Shown piece by piece: positions 45,168-57,870 of a DNA stretch of 64,000 nt; position 1 is the stretch's first letter; each line of letters begins with the position of its first letter. Source of the DNA: Ceratopteris richardii (taxonomy: Eukaryota > Streptophyta > Polypodiopsida > Polypodiales > Pteridaceae); contig CM035423.1 of the NCBI GenBank assembly GCA_020310875.1, positions 121,880,722-121,944,721 on the forward strand, read 5' to 3'. A program made the position numbers and the translations under genes. The notes below the pieces were generated by a model. It made no database searches, was not told where the DNA came from, and was given only the letters and a program-made list of their open reading frames with translations.

Positions 45168-48100
45168 CAATCCAAATGCCTTATCATTTGAGGAGTTAGT
45201 CTCTGTTCTATTACAGGAAGGTCACTCGAGGCATAACATGTCCATTATGCAGATCAAGCTTTCCTGACTAGTCAGAAGGGCAAAGGAAAATGGAGCTCTT
45301 CAAGTAGTAAGCAGAAATCTGCTAATTCTGCATATTTGAAGAAGGAAGATAAAGATGAGAAGAAATCAGAAAAGTAGAAATTATTTCATAAGTACCGTAA
45401 AAGGAATGATCATATCATAAAGAACTATCCAAAACTGGCTGCTAAAGAGGCAAAGAAGAAAGAGATTGGAATGGTTGTTGCAGAGGCCTCTACACCAAAA
45501 ACAGAGTCTGTTAATCTTGTGAAGGAAGAAGAATGGGCATTTACTACTGTCTGCAGTTTTGACCCATCTTCTCATTAGCAGTGCATGTCTGCAGTAGACT
45601 TAGATGTTTGGTATTTTGACAGTGGGGCAACCTAATATATTACCTCGTAGCGCAGTTTCTTCTCTTCACTCGAGCCTGCCCCTACAGGGATACTGTTACG
45701 TGCGCCAACAACTCCTCTTATCCTGTTATGGGAGTTGGCAAGATCATTTTGACTACTGCGGATGGTAGTTCTTTCACTTTGTAAGATGGTTTATTTGTGC
45801 CAGGGATCAAGAAGAACTTGTTATCAGTTTCTGCATTAGCCAAGATTGGCTTGGTTGTGAAATTTATTGATGATAGGTGTAATATTCATGATCTGTCGAA
45901 TGGCAATGTGATTATTGCTTCTGGCATTCTATGTCATGGGCTGTATAAGCTCATAGACTATGAAAGATCTGTAAATGATTTGGCATGTGTAGTAAATGAT
46001 TCTCAAGCTATTTCAGATGCAAAGCTTTGGTATGCACGCTTTGGTCATCTGAATTTTTCTAGTTTGCTATGCCTATAGAAATCTGAAATGGTGTCCTCTT
46101 GCCCAAACTTGAGGCACCTAAAAAACATGTTTGTGAAGGCTGTATTTTGGGCAAAATGCAGCGTTCGTCCTTTCCAAAAGATGGTTCAATTCGGGCTACT
46201 CAAAAATTGCAGCTTGTACATAGTGATGTCTGTGGTCCTATGCAAACACCTTCTTTTAAGAATTATCTTTACTTCGTGACTTTCATCGATGATTTTTCTA
46301 GGCATGCATGGGTATATCCATTGAAGGAAAAGTCTGAAGTGTTCATGTGCTTCAAATAGTTTTTGGTTTTGGCTAAAAATTTGTCAGCATGTAAAATGGG
46401 CGCCCTCCGTTCTAATCGAGGGGGGGAATATATGTCTTTTGATTTTAATACATTTTTGGCTGAACGTGGGATAAAACACCAGTGTACATTGCCGTATACA
46501 CCTCAACAGAATGGAGTTGCTGAACGAAAGAAAAGGTCACTCATGGAGATGGCGAGGTGTATGGTCAAGAGTCAGGCTTTACCACATAGTTTCTGGCTTG
46601 ATGCTGTCATGTGTGCAACATATGTACTGAACAGGTGTCCCACTAAAGCACTAAAATCTATCACTCCATATGAGGCTTCGCATGACCACAAGCCATCTGT
46701 TGCTCATCTGTGTGTTTTTGGTTGTTTGGCATATGCATTAGTGCCTGAAAAACATCGTAGAAAATTGGATGATAAAGGAGTAAAATGTATTTTTATTGGG
46801 TACAGTTCTGAAAGTAAAGGCTATCATCTATATCATCCACAGACTAAACGCATTCTGGTTAGCCGTGATGTTGTTTTTGTGGAAGATGCTATTCAACCAT
46901 TGCTTTTATGTACTAAGGAGACATCTGTTAGCTCCACAGACATGTATGATACTTTACTGCCTCTTTTTACAGGTGGACAGTCTAGTGCTGGTCCTAATGA
47001 GGCAACTTCTCAACCTTTGCAGGTTTCATGTGATGATGCAGATAATTCCATTTTTGATGCAGATGTACATGATGCACTTATTGATGAGAGAGCTGATATT
47101 GAGTAGGCAAGAACTATGCCAAAATGTCTGGTGCAGACCTTTTGTGACAACAAATTAGATGCACCTGTGTCATATCGTACTCGATCAGGCTCTCATTGTG
47201 CCTCTTTCGCATCAGATTGCTATGCTATGGCTGCATCTAGTCTCTATGATGAGAATGAGCCTGTTTCCTTTGATGAAGCATAAAATTCAAAAAAATTGGA
47301 TGGCTGCTATGCAATCTGAATATGATGCAATAATGAAGAATGGTACTTGGTCTTTATGTGACTTGCCTCCTGGCAAGAAGGCCATTGGTACTAAGTGGGT
47401 ATACAAGCTGAAGCATAAACCTAATGGTACAATTGATAGGTATAAGGCTAGGCTTGTTGCAAAGGGTTATGTGTAGGAAAGAGGCATTGATTTTGATGAG
47501 ATCTTTGCACCTACATGTTGTATGACTACTCTTCGGAGCATTTGTGCACTTGCAACCCATCATGGTTGGAATGTACATCAGTTGGACATTAAAATTGCAT
47601 TTCTGAATGGTGGCTTGCATGAAGAAGTGTATGTTTTTCAGCCCCATGGCTTTGTGCAGAAAGGGCATGAAAACTAGGTGTGCAGGTTAAAGAAGACATT
47701 ATATGGTTTAAAGCAAGCACCACATGCTTGGTATGAGAAGATACATGCCTATCTGATTGCACATGGTTTTGAGAACAGTCCAACTGAAAGCACCTTATAT
47801 GTTAAGCGTGCTAATGATTTGCTTTTGATCATTGTTGTCTATGTTTACGACATGCTGCTCACTGGTCCTATTGAGAAGCATATTGTTGATTTTAAGGCTG
47901 ATTTGCATGCCTCATTTGAGATGTCTGATTTGGGGCATTTGCATCACTATTTGGGCATTCAGTTTATGCAAGTTGATGGTGGAATGGCTTTGTGTCAAAT
48001 GAAATATATTGACACATTATTGCAACATTTTGGCCTTGAAGACTGTAAGCCTATTGCCACTCCTATGGAGACAGGTTTACGATTGAGTCTTCATGATGCT

Positions 48101-48858
48101 GGAGATGCATTTGATGCTCTCCTCTATCAGCAGACTATTGGATGCCTGATTTACTTATGCATTACTAGGGTAGATATTCAATTTGCTGTCTCACAGATGA
48201 GCAGGTTTATGCATTGCCTAGGTGTCAAGCATTGGCAGGTGGTTAAGCACATCTTTCGCTACTTGAGCGGTAGTCGACTACTTGGGTTGTTTTATCCCAA
48301 GGGGGGATCACTACCGCCAGATTTGCATGCTTTTTCTGACTTAGACTGGGCTGGTTGCTATGACACTCGTGTGTCCACTAGTAGCTTTTGCTTCATGCTT
48401 GGTAGCTCATGTATATCTTGGTTGCAAGAAGCAGCCTACTGTGGCCACTTCTAGTTGTGAGGCTGAGTATAGGGCAGCTTTCATAGCTACTATTGAGTGT
48501 GTGTGGCTCAGATGCCTTATGGCTGATTTGGGTGTTGGTCAGTCTTTTGCCACCACCATCTTCATTGACAGTCAGAGTGCATTGGCAGTTGCGAGGAACC
48601 CTGTGTTCCATGCTCGCACTAAGCACATTGAGGTGCATTATCATTATGTCAGGGAGAGGTTCTCAGTTGGGGAGATTAGCTTGGCATATGTGCCCACACA
48701 GGAGAACATTGCAGACCTTTTCATGAAGGCTCTGCCTAGGGAGAAGTTTGAAGGTTTTTGCAAAGCTTTGGGCTAACTTCCTTTTGTGGAGTAATTTCCA
48801 CATAGCTTGGCACTTCCTTATACATGAGTGCCAGCTAGTTGTTCACCGCATCACTCCT

Positions 48859-48868
48859 AGGGGGGATT
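48859..48868 (+). other. Polypurine tract of B3
   Basis: AGGGGGGATT, directly before the 3' LTR. Confidence 0.75.
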
Positions 48869-49097
48869 TGTTGATATATTTAGGTAGTGATGTGTGTGAA
48901 CACTCTAGGACCGTCGGGACACTTTTTTCCCTCTTTAGGAGGTTCTTTTCCCCCAGCTTGTATATACGCCTATTGCCCTAATGGGCTACTTATCTTTGTA
49001 CATTCTCTAGTAATACATTCAGTATTGTGTGTTGTGCTCCAAGCTTCTTCTTTTCCTTGTGCTGTTCGCGTGCTTTCGCATAGGACTAACTCCAACA
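48869..49097 (+). repeat. 3' LTR of copia B3
   Basis: 229 bp, starting TGTTGATATATTTAGG and ending TAACTCCAACA. Matches 3954-4183 and 50293-50489. Confidence 0.9.
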
Positions 49098-50149
49098 ATA
49101 ATCAAGCCTACTTGAGTAAAAGGACGGAACAGACTACTAGGATTATGATGTGCATGCTTTCCAAGAATTTTCATATAGACTAGATGTGACTTTAGATAAT
49201 ATGATAATACCTCCCTAGCAACCATCCCATAACTCAAACTTCAACAATAATTTCATAAAGTCTCCATAAGGATGCAATGTGTAGAACCTTCTTTCTTATA
49301 AATATAGCCATCATGAATGTATTCAATCACAAACCGCTAAGAGTTAAAATTATCCACAATAGAGATACTAATTTACTAGATAGTTTTTTTTTTCAAGAAG
49401 TGACCTCTTTGAATGGAGTTAGTCAGGGAACTCAGATTTCTTCTTCATCATCAAGATGAATGTCAAATATATTATTTCAATTCTTTTTCCATCAAATAAC
49501 CAATCAAATAAAACAAGACATTCAAATTGTTTCTTCATCATCAAGCTGAATATCACATATATTATTTCAATTATTTTATTTCATCAAAACAACCGATCAA
49601 ATCAAACGGGGATCGGTACACCAAGTATAATAGCTTATCATCAATACACGAGACTCAGAGAATTGCTTGATTATCATATCAAACTGCAATTTCATAATCT
49701 CCTTCTACAAACTCCTTCAAAGAAAAAAACCAATATTCACACATGCTGTATATTGTCCTTATGGAATCCTTCAATCAACGTTCTAACATGAAATCGAGGA
49801 TCTAGAATTCACCAAAAGAAAATTCCATTGGCTATTTGGAAATTATAAAGTTACGCTCTACCATTCCTTCACCGTAGCTTAGGTGAGAATAAAAAAACAT
49901 ATGTGTGTGTATCTTCTATACAAGAACAAAATGCATGTATTTATTTTTTCGTACACAAAGAACACTGTGAAAGTTATCCCCTCATTGTTTCATTATGACA
50001 ATGGATTGATTTTGTTCCCAAAAAATAAGCTACAATGCATGAGCTAGTGAGAACAGGTGATGTAAATTAATAGTTCTTATTTTTCTACCTCCTTTCCATC
50101 CATCTATTCAAAATCATTTCAATATCTTTATGAGCTGAAATGAGATATG
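49098..50149. other. Unassigned spacer between B3 and the LINE scrap
   Basis: AT-rich; no gene recognised. Contains the 90-bp tandem duplication at 49441-49615. Confidence 0.45.
49441..49615 (+). repeat. Tandem duplication, two units of about 90 bp
   Basis: Both units begin TTCTTCATCATCAAG and continue TGAAT, then ATATATTATTTCAATT, then CATCAAA and ATCAAAT blocks, 90 bp apart (49441 and 49531), with moderate divergence. Confidence 0.8.
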
Positions 50150-50292
50150 AGATACCAGTATCCCACAAAGCAAGGGTATGATGGTGCGAAGGCACTACAT
50201 TGGTAAAAACTGCGAATCGACATGAAATATATGTTTTAGTGGGATTTACAAAGAAGGTTAATGATATTTTCATCGCCCTCTTGGGTGGACCA
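50150..50292 (-). mobile_element. LINE 3'-end scrap of the L2 family (L7)
   Basis: The plus strand reads CCCACAAAGCAAGGG near 50162, then TTTACAAAGAAGGTTAATGA near 50243 and a GGTGGACC end. These parallel CCCACAAAGCAGGGG and TTACAAAGAAGGTTAATCAC in the reversed 3' UTR of L5 (22850-22905). The scrap ends exactly where the B4 LTR begins, so B4 probably inserted into a LINE 3' end. Confidence 0.6.
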
Positions 50293-50489
50293 TGTTGATA
50301 TATTTAGGCCCACTTTTTTCCCTCTTTAGGAGGTTTTTTCCCCCAGCTTGTATATACGCCTATAGCCCTAATGGGTTACTTATCATTTTACATTCTAATG
50401 GTGATACATTCAGTATTGTGTGTTGTGTTCCAAGATTCTTCTTCTTCCTTGTGTTGTTCATGTGCTTCCACAGACCTCGAACTCCAACA
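50293..50489 (+). repeat. 5' LTR of copia B4
   Basis: 197 bp, starting TGTTGATATATTTAGG and ending CGAACTCCAACA; slightly shorter than the B1 and B3 LTRs. Confidence 0.85.
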
Positions 50490-50491
50490 AT

Positions 50492-50503
50492 TGGTATCAG
50501 AGT
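50492..50503 (+). other. Primer-binding site of B4
   Basis: TGGTATCAGAGT two bases after the LTR, the initiator Met-tRNA type site with one change at its end. Confidence 0.8.
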
Positions 50504-51800
50504 AGGTCATCGCTTCATCTAGGGTGTCATCAACACCCCTCTGGTCACAATCTCTGAATTGCACAAAATTTGGTAAGCATACTCATGGTGATTAGGAGAT
50601 CAAAACAGCTTTGCTATGTGGTGCTGAAATCGTGATCTAAGCTTGTTTTCACCTCTAAATGCACTATCACAATGCTTGTATAGGATATTTCATCTTTTTG
50701 TGCCAAAGATATATACATGTTTTGGTTCCCAAGTATAAGTGTCTCGAAGTTTGCTACACATTTAGCAGAACTCGATAGGGTAGTTGTATTCAACTTTTTG
50801 AGATATAGTCAGTTTTTTGCATCAGGTATTTTAGTCAGTGGCCATGGTTGAAAGGAGTCATTAGGAAAAAAAATGAACCCTGGATGGGCCTTTTAGATTA
50901 GAGAGTGATTAGTGATGGACCAATGAGAATAGGGTGGTGACCACAGTCTAGGCTCTTAATCAACTAGGCTACGCATAGGCTTCCCTTGGTTTGGGCTAGT
51001 CAAAACCACATAAACAAGCTGAAATTCGTGGTTTTGTTGCTCAGGTAGTTTTTGAAAGTCATGGGATTCAAAATCAACCCTTGGATGCCCTTCAAGATTC
51101 AATGGCTAAGATTAGTTCTTAAGAAATGGGCTACTTTAAATTATAGCCCTTAGATGTTGCTTAGATCTAATGGATGTGGTTGCTCCCAAAAGGAAAAAAG
51201 GTGCCTTGAATTCGGGCCATTGGATTTTGAGAAAAATGAATGGATGAGATTTGGTCCTTACGTGGATTCAATTCTATTCAATCCCAACCATCCATCCTCT
51301 CTCACATCTAATGGTCAAAAAGCTACACGGACCCCAAAATCTTTCTCTCTCTTCCCACGAAGTTTCGTGGTTTTGTCTTTTAGTGACAGTCCATGGAGCT
51401 ATTTTGTCTTTTAGTGATAGTAGACTGGCTCTCAATCTCCACCCTCAAAATCAAATCCGATCGGACGGCTGTCAATAGGCGATTTCACGATTTTTCTTCT
51501 CTCTCTTCGCATGGGAGTTTGCTCTTTTGTCTTTTTTTGACAGAGATTGTGGTCTTATTTCGTCTTCTAGTTCCTTTCTTTTCCCATTTGATCGTGGCCA
51601 TACAATAAACCAATCTAATGGCTTAGAATCCACACGAATTTTTTGTTGAAAGAGGGTTCTTTTTTATTCTTTATTTTAACTGACAATACCACTAGTGGTA
51701 TTTCCAAATCTCTTAATCACCTTGATTAGTCATTTGAATTCCTTAAAATTAGGAATCCTTACAAGGCCCATGTAGGGCTCACTTTTTCCCCTAATGTGAT
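50504..51800 (+). other. Long non-coding leader of B4
   Basis: About 1.3 kb between primer site and gag with no coding sense. TTTTGTCTTTTAGTGACAG-like words occur at 51371, 51402 and, diverged, near 51522. CCATTGGATTTTGAGAAAA-like phrases repeat loosely. A leader this long is disproportionate to the 0.2-kb LTR. Confidence 0.5.
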
Positions 51801-54800
51801 GTATTTCATATGTTGGCTATTGAGGATAAGTTCAAATTACCCATTGTAGCCTTATATGATGCATCATGCACTGGTTGCAAAAGGACTATGGAATATTATG
51901 CAGGATGTTGAAAAATGTCCTATTACACCTACAAATATAGGTATTGAAGCTCATGTAAAAGGCATCAAAGATGGAGATATCCTATAGATTCATGTTTGTG
52001 CTACGGTTTCTATTGCACCTACTGTAGAGAAAATTTGTTGGGATGGCAGAGATGCTCAGGCACATGCATTGGTAGCCTTGTCTATCAAACATGCCATTAT
52101 TGCTCACATTCGCTCTTGCAGAACAATTAAGGATGCTTGGGATACACTTACCACATTGTATCAAGCTAGGAATGAGGCTCATGTTTCTTACCTCCGAAAA
52201 CAGTTGGAGAGTGAGCATATGAATGAAGGTGATTCTATGGACAATTTTCTAACAAAAATCAAAGTTTTGAAGGAACAATTAATTTCTGCTAATGAAGTCT
52301 TGCTTGACAATTCACTTGTGTAGACTCTTCTGAATGCACTTCATGATTCATACCAGAATTTTGCTTCTAGTCTTTGTTTGATGATGAAAGGAAATCCAAA
52401 TCCCTTAACATTTGAGGAGTTAGTCTCTATTCTATTGCAAGAAGATCAGTCTAGGTAGAAATGGTCCATTATGCGTGTTGCAGATCAAGCTTTCTTGGCT
52501 ATTCACAAGGGCAAAGGTAAATGGTGCTTTTCTACTAGTAAGCAGAAATATGCTAATTTTGCACAATCAAAGAAGGATGATAGAGACAAAAAGAAAAGAG
52601 AAAAGTAGAAATTGTTTTGCAAGTATATAAAGCAAATGATCATGTCATAAAGAATTGTCCAAAACTGGCTACAAAAGAGGCAAAGAAAAAAGAGGCTGGA
52701 ATGGTTGTTGTAGAGGCATCTACACCAAAAACAAAGTTTGCTAATCTAGTGCAAAATGAAGAATGGGCGTTTACTACTATTTACAATTTGAACCATCTTC
52801 TCATGAATAGTGTATGTCTTTAGTAAACGAAGATGTTTGGTACTTTGATAGTGGGGCAACCAAACATATTTACGTCGGAGCATAGTTTCTTCACTTCACT
52901 CGAGCCTTTCCCTATAGGGAATACTATCACATGCACCAACAACTCCTCTTATCCTATCTGGGGGTTGGTAAGATCATTCTAGCTACTACTTATGGTACTT
53001 CTTTTACATTGTCAAATGCTTTATTTGTGCCAGGAATCAAGAAGAGTCTATTATCAGTTTCAGCTTTAGCCACAATTGGCTTGGTTGTGAAATATGTTGA
53101 TGATAGATGTAGAGTTCATGATTTGTCAAATGGCAACGTGATTATTGCTTCTGGCATTTTATGTCGTGGGTTGTATAAACTCATAGATTATGCAAAAACT
53201 GTGAATGATTCAGCATGTATAGTACATGATTCTTAGGCTATGTCAGATGCAAAGCTTTGGCATGTATGCTTTGGTCATGTGAACTTCACTAGTTTGCTAC
53301 AGTTGCAAAAATCTTAAATGGTGTCCTCCTTGCCCAAACTTGAGCACCTAATAAACATGTCAATGAAGGCTATATTTTGGGAAAAATGCAGTGTTCATCC
53401 TTTCCAAAAGATGGTTAAGTTTGAGCTACTAAAAAATTACAGCTTATTCATAGTGATGCATGTTGTCCTATGCAGACACCCATCTTTTGGAAACTATCTT
53501 TACTTTGTGAATTTCATTGATTATTTTTCTAGGCATGCATGGATATATCCACTAAAAACAAAGTCCAAAGTGTTTATGTGCTTCAAACAATTTATGGTTT
53601 TGGCTGAAAATTTATCAGCATGTAAAATGGGCACCCTCCATTCAAAGGGGGGAATATATGTCTTCTGACTATAATGCATTTCTAGTTGAATGTGGGATAA
53701 AACATCAGTGTACAGTGTTGTATACACCTCAACATGGAGTTGCTGAATGGAAGAATAGGTTGCTCATGGAGATGGCGAGGTGCATGGTCAAGAGTCAGGC
53801 TTTACCACATAGTTTCTGGCTTGAGGCTGTCATGTGTGCAACATATGTACTTAACATGTGTCCCACTAAAGCATTGCAGTCTATCAACCCATATGAGGCT
53901 TGGTATGTTTGCAAGCCATTTGTTGCTCACCTACATGTTTTTGGTTGTTTGGCATATGCTTTAGTGCCTGAACAATAACACAAGAAATTGGATGATAAAG
54001 AAGTGAAATGTACTTTTGTTGGATACAGTTCTCAAAGAAAAGGCTATCATCTCTATCATCCATAGACTAAGTGTATTTTGGTTAGCCGTGATGTTGTTTT
54101 TGGTGGAAGATTCTATCCAACCTTTACTTTCATGTACTAAGGAGACATCAGTTAGCTCCAAAGACATGTATGATACTTTGCGGCCTCTTTTTATAGGTGG
54201 ACAGTCTAGTGCTGGTCCTAATGAGGCAACTTCTCAACCATTACATGTTTCATGTGAAGATACATATAATTCCATTTCTCATGCAGATTTACATGATGCA
54301 CTTGTTGATCAGAGAGCGGGTATTGAGGAGGCAAAAACTATGCCAAAATGGCTAGTGTAGACTTTGTGTGATAGCAAATTATATGCAACTCTACCATATC
54401 GTACTTGTTCAAGCTCTCATAGTGCCTCTTTTGCATCAGATAGCTATGCTATGGCTACCTCTAGTCTCTCTGATGAGACTGAGCCTATTTCCTTTGATAA
54501 AGCACAAAATTCAAAAAATTGGATGGTTGCTATGGAATCTAAATATGATGTTATAATGAAAAATAGTACCTAGTTTTTATGTGACTTGCCTCGTGGCAAG
54601 AAGGCCATTGGCACTAAATGGGTATACAAGCTAATTCAAGTGTAAGCTTGATGGAACAATTGACAGGTATAAGGCTAGGCTTGTTGCAAAGGGTTATGCT
54701 CAAGAAAGAGGAATTGATTTTGATGAAACCTTTGCTCCTGCTTGTGGAATGACTACTATTCATAGCATCTGTGCACTTACAGCTCATCATGGTTGGAATG

Positions 54801-54859
54801 CACATTAGTTGGACATTAAAACTACATTTCTGAATGGTGACTTGCATGTGGGTGGGAGT

Positions 54860-57112
54860 TATATTGTAGAGTGTACTCCCTAATGAAATGGTCTCCACCA
54901 CATCTATAGCATGGACCTCTTGGTGCAGGTTGTCTAGCTGCGGGTCTATTTGGAATTGGGGCCCTAGGTGTAGTGTACATGAGATTAACATATTATGGTC
55001 CATATAAGCTCTCATATCCCTCCTATTCATAATAATTTTGCTCATATGCATGGTCATATTCCACGATACTTGTGTCATCGGACTAGCAATCTCCTTGGGT
55101 TTGATCAAATCTGTGGCCTAGGTTTTTTGTGTTTATCAACGGAGTGGCTGGCACAATGGTTCTTTCCAAAATTTCTTCCGGTTGAGCATACTTTATTGGC
55201 ACTACATTTTGAGGATGTGGGGTTGTTTCCCTAACACAGGTTGAGTTTGATTGTGTCATGTGTACTCATATGGTCTTGGTGCCATAGGTGGTCCTGGTAT
55301 GGGCTATATCTAAGAGTCTCTCTACCTTGATCTCTGGGGGTATCCATAAGGTTGATACAAAGGTGGTGCAAAGGGTCTAGGTTGTCTATTGAAAGGGAAA
55401 TTTTTTGTGCTATGATTGGTGTATTTTTGTTCTATGTCATAGTACAAATTGGGAACCTGGGCTTGCTATCAATTGTATTGATAAGCTGTGGGGGTACCTT
55501 CCCTCCTCTTACACAAGTACGAGATGGATGGTCCCCACCACAATGCATGCACCTTCTTAACATAGGTACTCTCATTGGAGGCTTCTAGAAGTTTTTTTGT
55601 CCATGAACACCTACCTTTTTAGGCACTAAGTCTCCAAGTTCTTCTAAATTCCTTGTGTTAGAGGTGGCATTCATCATCATATCATCCAATTTTGTTGAGT
55701 TTTGTGGGATTTTGATGTCATTGGCTAAGTTTTCTTCCAAATCTATACACTCTTGTAGATAGTCACTTAGTGTTTGTAATCATTTCACATAAACCAATGT
55801 TCTTAATGTCCTGTTGGTTAGGCCCTCTAAAAACAAAGATATCATCTTCTATTGAGAGGGTCTCTCAGTCATAAGAGACCTATCTACATACTGAGTAATT
55901 TGTCTGGTAGCAGGTTTTACATTCTCATTAGGGGTCTGCTTAAAGCTATGGATCAATGAAGAGAATTTGTGCTTGATACCCCTCTTGGTGAATTCACCAA
56001 TGAATTCTTGAAAAATTGTTCAACATTTGTAAAATGGTTTGGGTCCAATGGTTGGAACTAGGTCAGACTCATTCCAGTAAGGGTAAGCCCAAAAGATCCA
56101 TATTTGACAAAGAAAGCATCCACTTTTTCTACATGTAGCACTTGCTTGAATTCAGTAATATGATCATATGGCTCTCCAGAACTATCCTATTGATTCCTCA
56201 TGCACTTGGATACTTGGATAGGCCTTAGTCTTCTACCCAATTCTTGTGGTCGAAGGATTATGGGAACAATAGCATACTGGGGGTATTCTTAGTCTAGCTC
56301 CCCTTGGTAGTCTCATTGAAAAAAGTGGCCTATTCATATTTCCACTTCTTGGGTTGGCCTGATAGCTGTGGTTATTTCATGGTATGGAAAAATGCACATA
56401 TGGTCTCACTGGCACACTTTGTGGATTTTTTTGTCCAAAGATTGGGTTTTTATCACTCTGTTGTGTCCCAAAGGGGTTTTGTGATGTGGTTGCCTGGTCT
56501 TGAGGAGGGAATATGGGCAAACCCATATATCTCAATCTTGACCTATCACAGTCATCAACAAGCCAATATCTCCTCTTATTCTAGTGTAGGTAGGTAACTC
56601 TAGACAAGTCTTCTAGATCTTGTAATTCATAGATAAGAGAAGGGTTGATGCCTTCCCCTTTTATGCGTAAAGTGGCTTGTGGTAATGTGTCTAAACCACT
56701 TACCATATACACATCAATCAGATACTCATCCTAGGGAATTAGATCTCCTCTTCATACATTAGTGATCACCGACTTCCCTAGGAGTGGACATAGTATCTCC
56801 ATTATCAGGTCTTATAGGGTTTTCTAGTTCCTCATCTTCTCCTCTCTCATTTATTATTTTTGTGTGAGCAATCGCCACATAGATTTGTCGTACTTTGTCC
56901 ATGTAAAACCCTTTCACTGCGAGTCTTGGGACTATCTCAAAATCTATCAATTTTTTTATTCTCTCCATATATCTATTGAGGTTATCAAGGTAGATAGGCA
57001 ATCCATGCACATTAGTAGACATGTATTGCAGCAATGTCTTATACTCCCCTTCTATTACTGACATGAGCCCAACCAATGGCAGTGAGCCATGCATATCTTC
57101 TAAAGCCATCAT
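54860..57112 (-). pseudogene. gag of gypsy-like G2
   Basis: A gag-like protein region. The start at 57112 reads MMALEDMHGSLPLVGLMSVI and stays open for 117 codons (56759-57112). The middle holds a retrotransposon-gag-like stretch (HITEFKQVLHVEKVDAFFVK near 56140; DYLQECIDLEENLANDIKIP near 55750). The knuckle CMHCGGDHPSRTC is near 55530. Family assignment rests on this arrangement plus the primer site; no polymerase is present to confirm it. Decayed, many breaks. Confidence 0.65.
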
Positions 57113-57369
57113 GGGTTCTCATTCTAAGTCACTAGAGGTCTCACAATAGACAGAATGGATACTTTTTTGAGCAACGCTTCTTATTGATTATATTATGCTT
57201 CTTTGGCTTCCTAGCACTCATTCAGATCTTAGGTTCATTCACTAGTTAGTTCTTGGGTCCTCTTGGGTAATCCTGCACCAACTCTATTGAATGTTCTTGG
57301 ACAATGATTAAGCTCAATAAATCTCACTTTTATCCTTCAAAGTTCCCTGGTCATTTTTTCATTTAACCA

Positions 57370-57870
57370 CGATACACAATACCCAGAAAATGGATGATAC
57401 ATGATACTTATTCTCACAATATGATATTTCCTCTCTTATTGATACATGATACAAGATATTAAATCTTCACAATATGATACTTGGTTGCAACATGTTACAC
57501 GATACTCAAACTCCCACGATATGATACAAAGAATTGTCACGATACATGATACTGGACTTTGTTACAATACATGATATCCGAATGAGACAATACACAATAC
57601 ACAAGTGTGCAACAATACACAATATACGATATGTGACATTCAATTTCCAAGAATACAATACTTCTTCTCTTGATGATACACGATATGGGATACCTACCCT
57701 TTTTCCATACAGGATACTTGATAAGTATCAAAGATATATCATACATGGTTGGTAATGACGCCCAACCTAGTGATACACAATACTTGTGAGGTATCGAGAT
57801 ACACAGGGAGCAAGAGGTATCGATGATACATGATACCTACCAAGTATCACAACACATGGGAATTCTAGTA
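57370..57870. repeat. GATAC-word-rich leader of G2
   Basis: Over about 500 bp the words GATACATGATAC, GATACACGATA, AATACACAATAC and GATACAAGATA recur about twenty times at irregular spacing. It is not a regular tandem array. It lies between primer site and gag of G2. Confidence 0.8.

Larger units (their letters stand above)
45168..49097 (+). mobile_element. Ty1/copia fragment, family B copy B3 (gag end to 3' LTR)
   Basis: Gag C-terminal part (about 45168-45560; CATTTGAGGAGTTAGTCTCT also seen in B4 and B5), protease-like region (about 45600-45760), GAG-pre-integrase block (45797-46078; FGHLNFSSLLCL), integrase (46180-46900; YFVTFIDDFSRHAW, NGVAERKKRSLMEMA), RT (about 47290-48070; [28 protein letters not shown]), RNase H (about 48300-48775), polypurine tract, and 3' LTR 48869-49097. 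It is the best-preserved family B copy for pol, but has roughly ten breaks. Confidence 0.9.
50293..54848 (+). mobile_element. Ty1/copia fragment, family B copy B4 (5' LTR to RT)
   Basis: 5' LTR 50293-50489, primer site 50492-50503, a long leader (about 50504-51800), gag (about 51810-52830; AHIRSCRTIKDAWDTLTTL, a UBN2-type block), protease-like region (about 52830-52930), GAG-pre-integrase (52931-53300), integrase (about 53500-54110) and the start of RT (about 54430-54848, ending in FLNGDLH). The rest is lost where gypsy-like gag G2 begins. This is the only family B copy here that keeps its 5' end. It is old with about ten or more breaks. Confidence 0.9.

Noticed and set aside
55352-56597. Plus-strand frames (55352-55588, 56304-56597) as membrane-like proteins
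   Set aside because: Antisense shadows of the minus-strand gypsy-like gag, which shows a zinc knuckle in the expected order.
57370-57870. CRISPR-like array
   Set aside because: The words are short, irregularly spaced and variable, with no repeat-spacer period and no cas genes; the setting is a plant retroelement leader.
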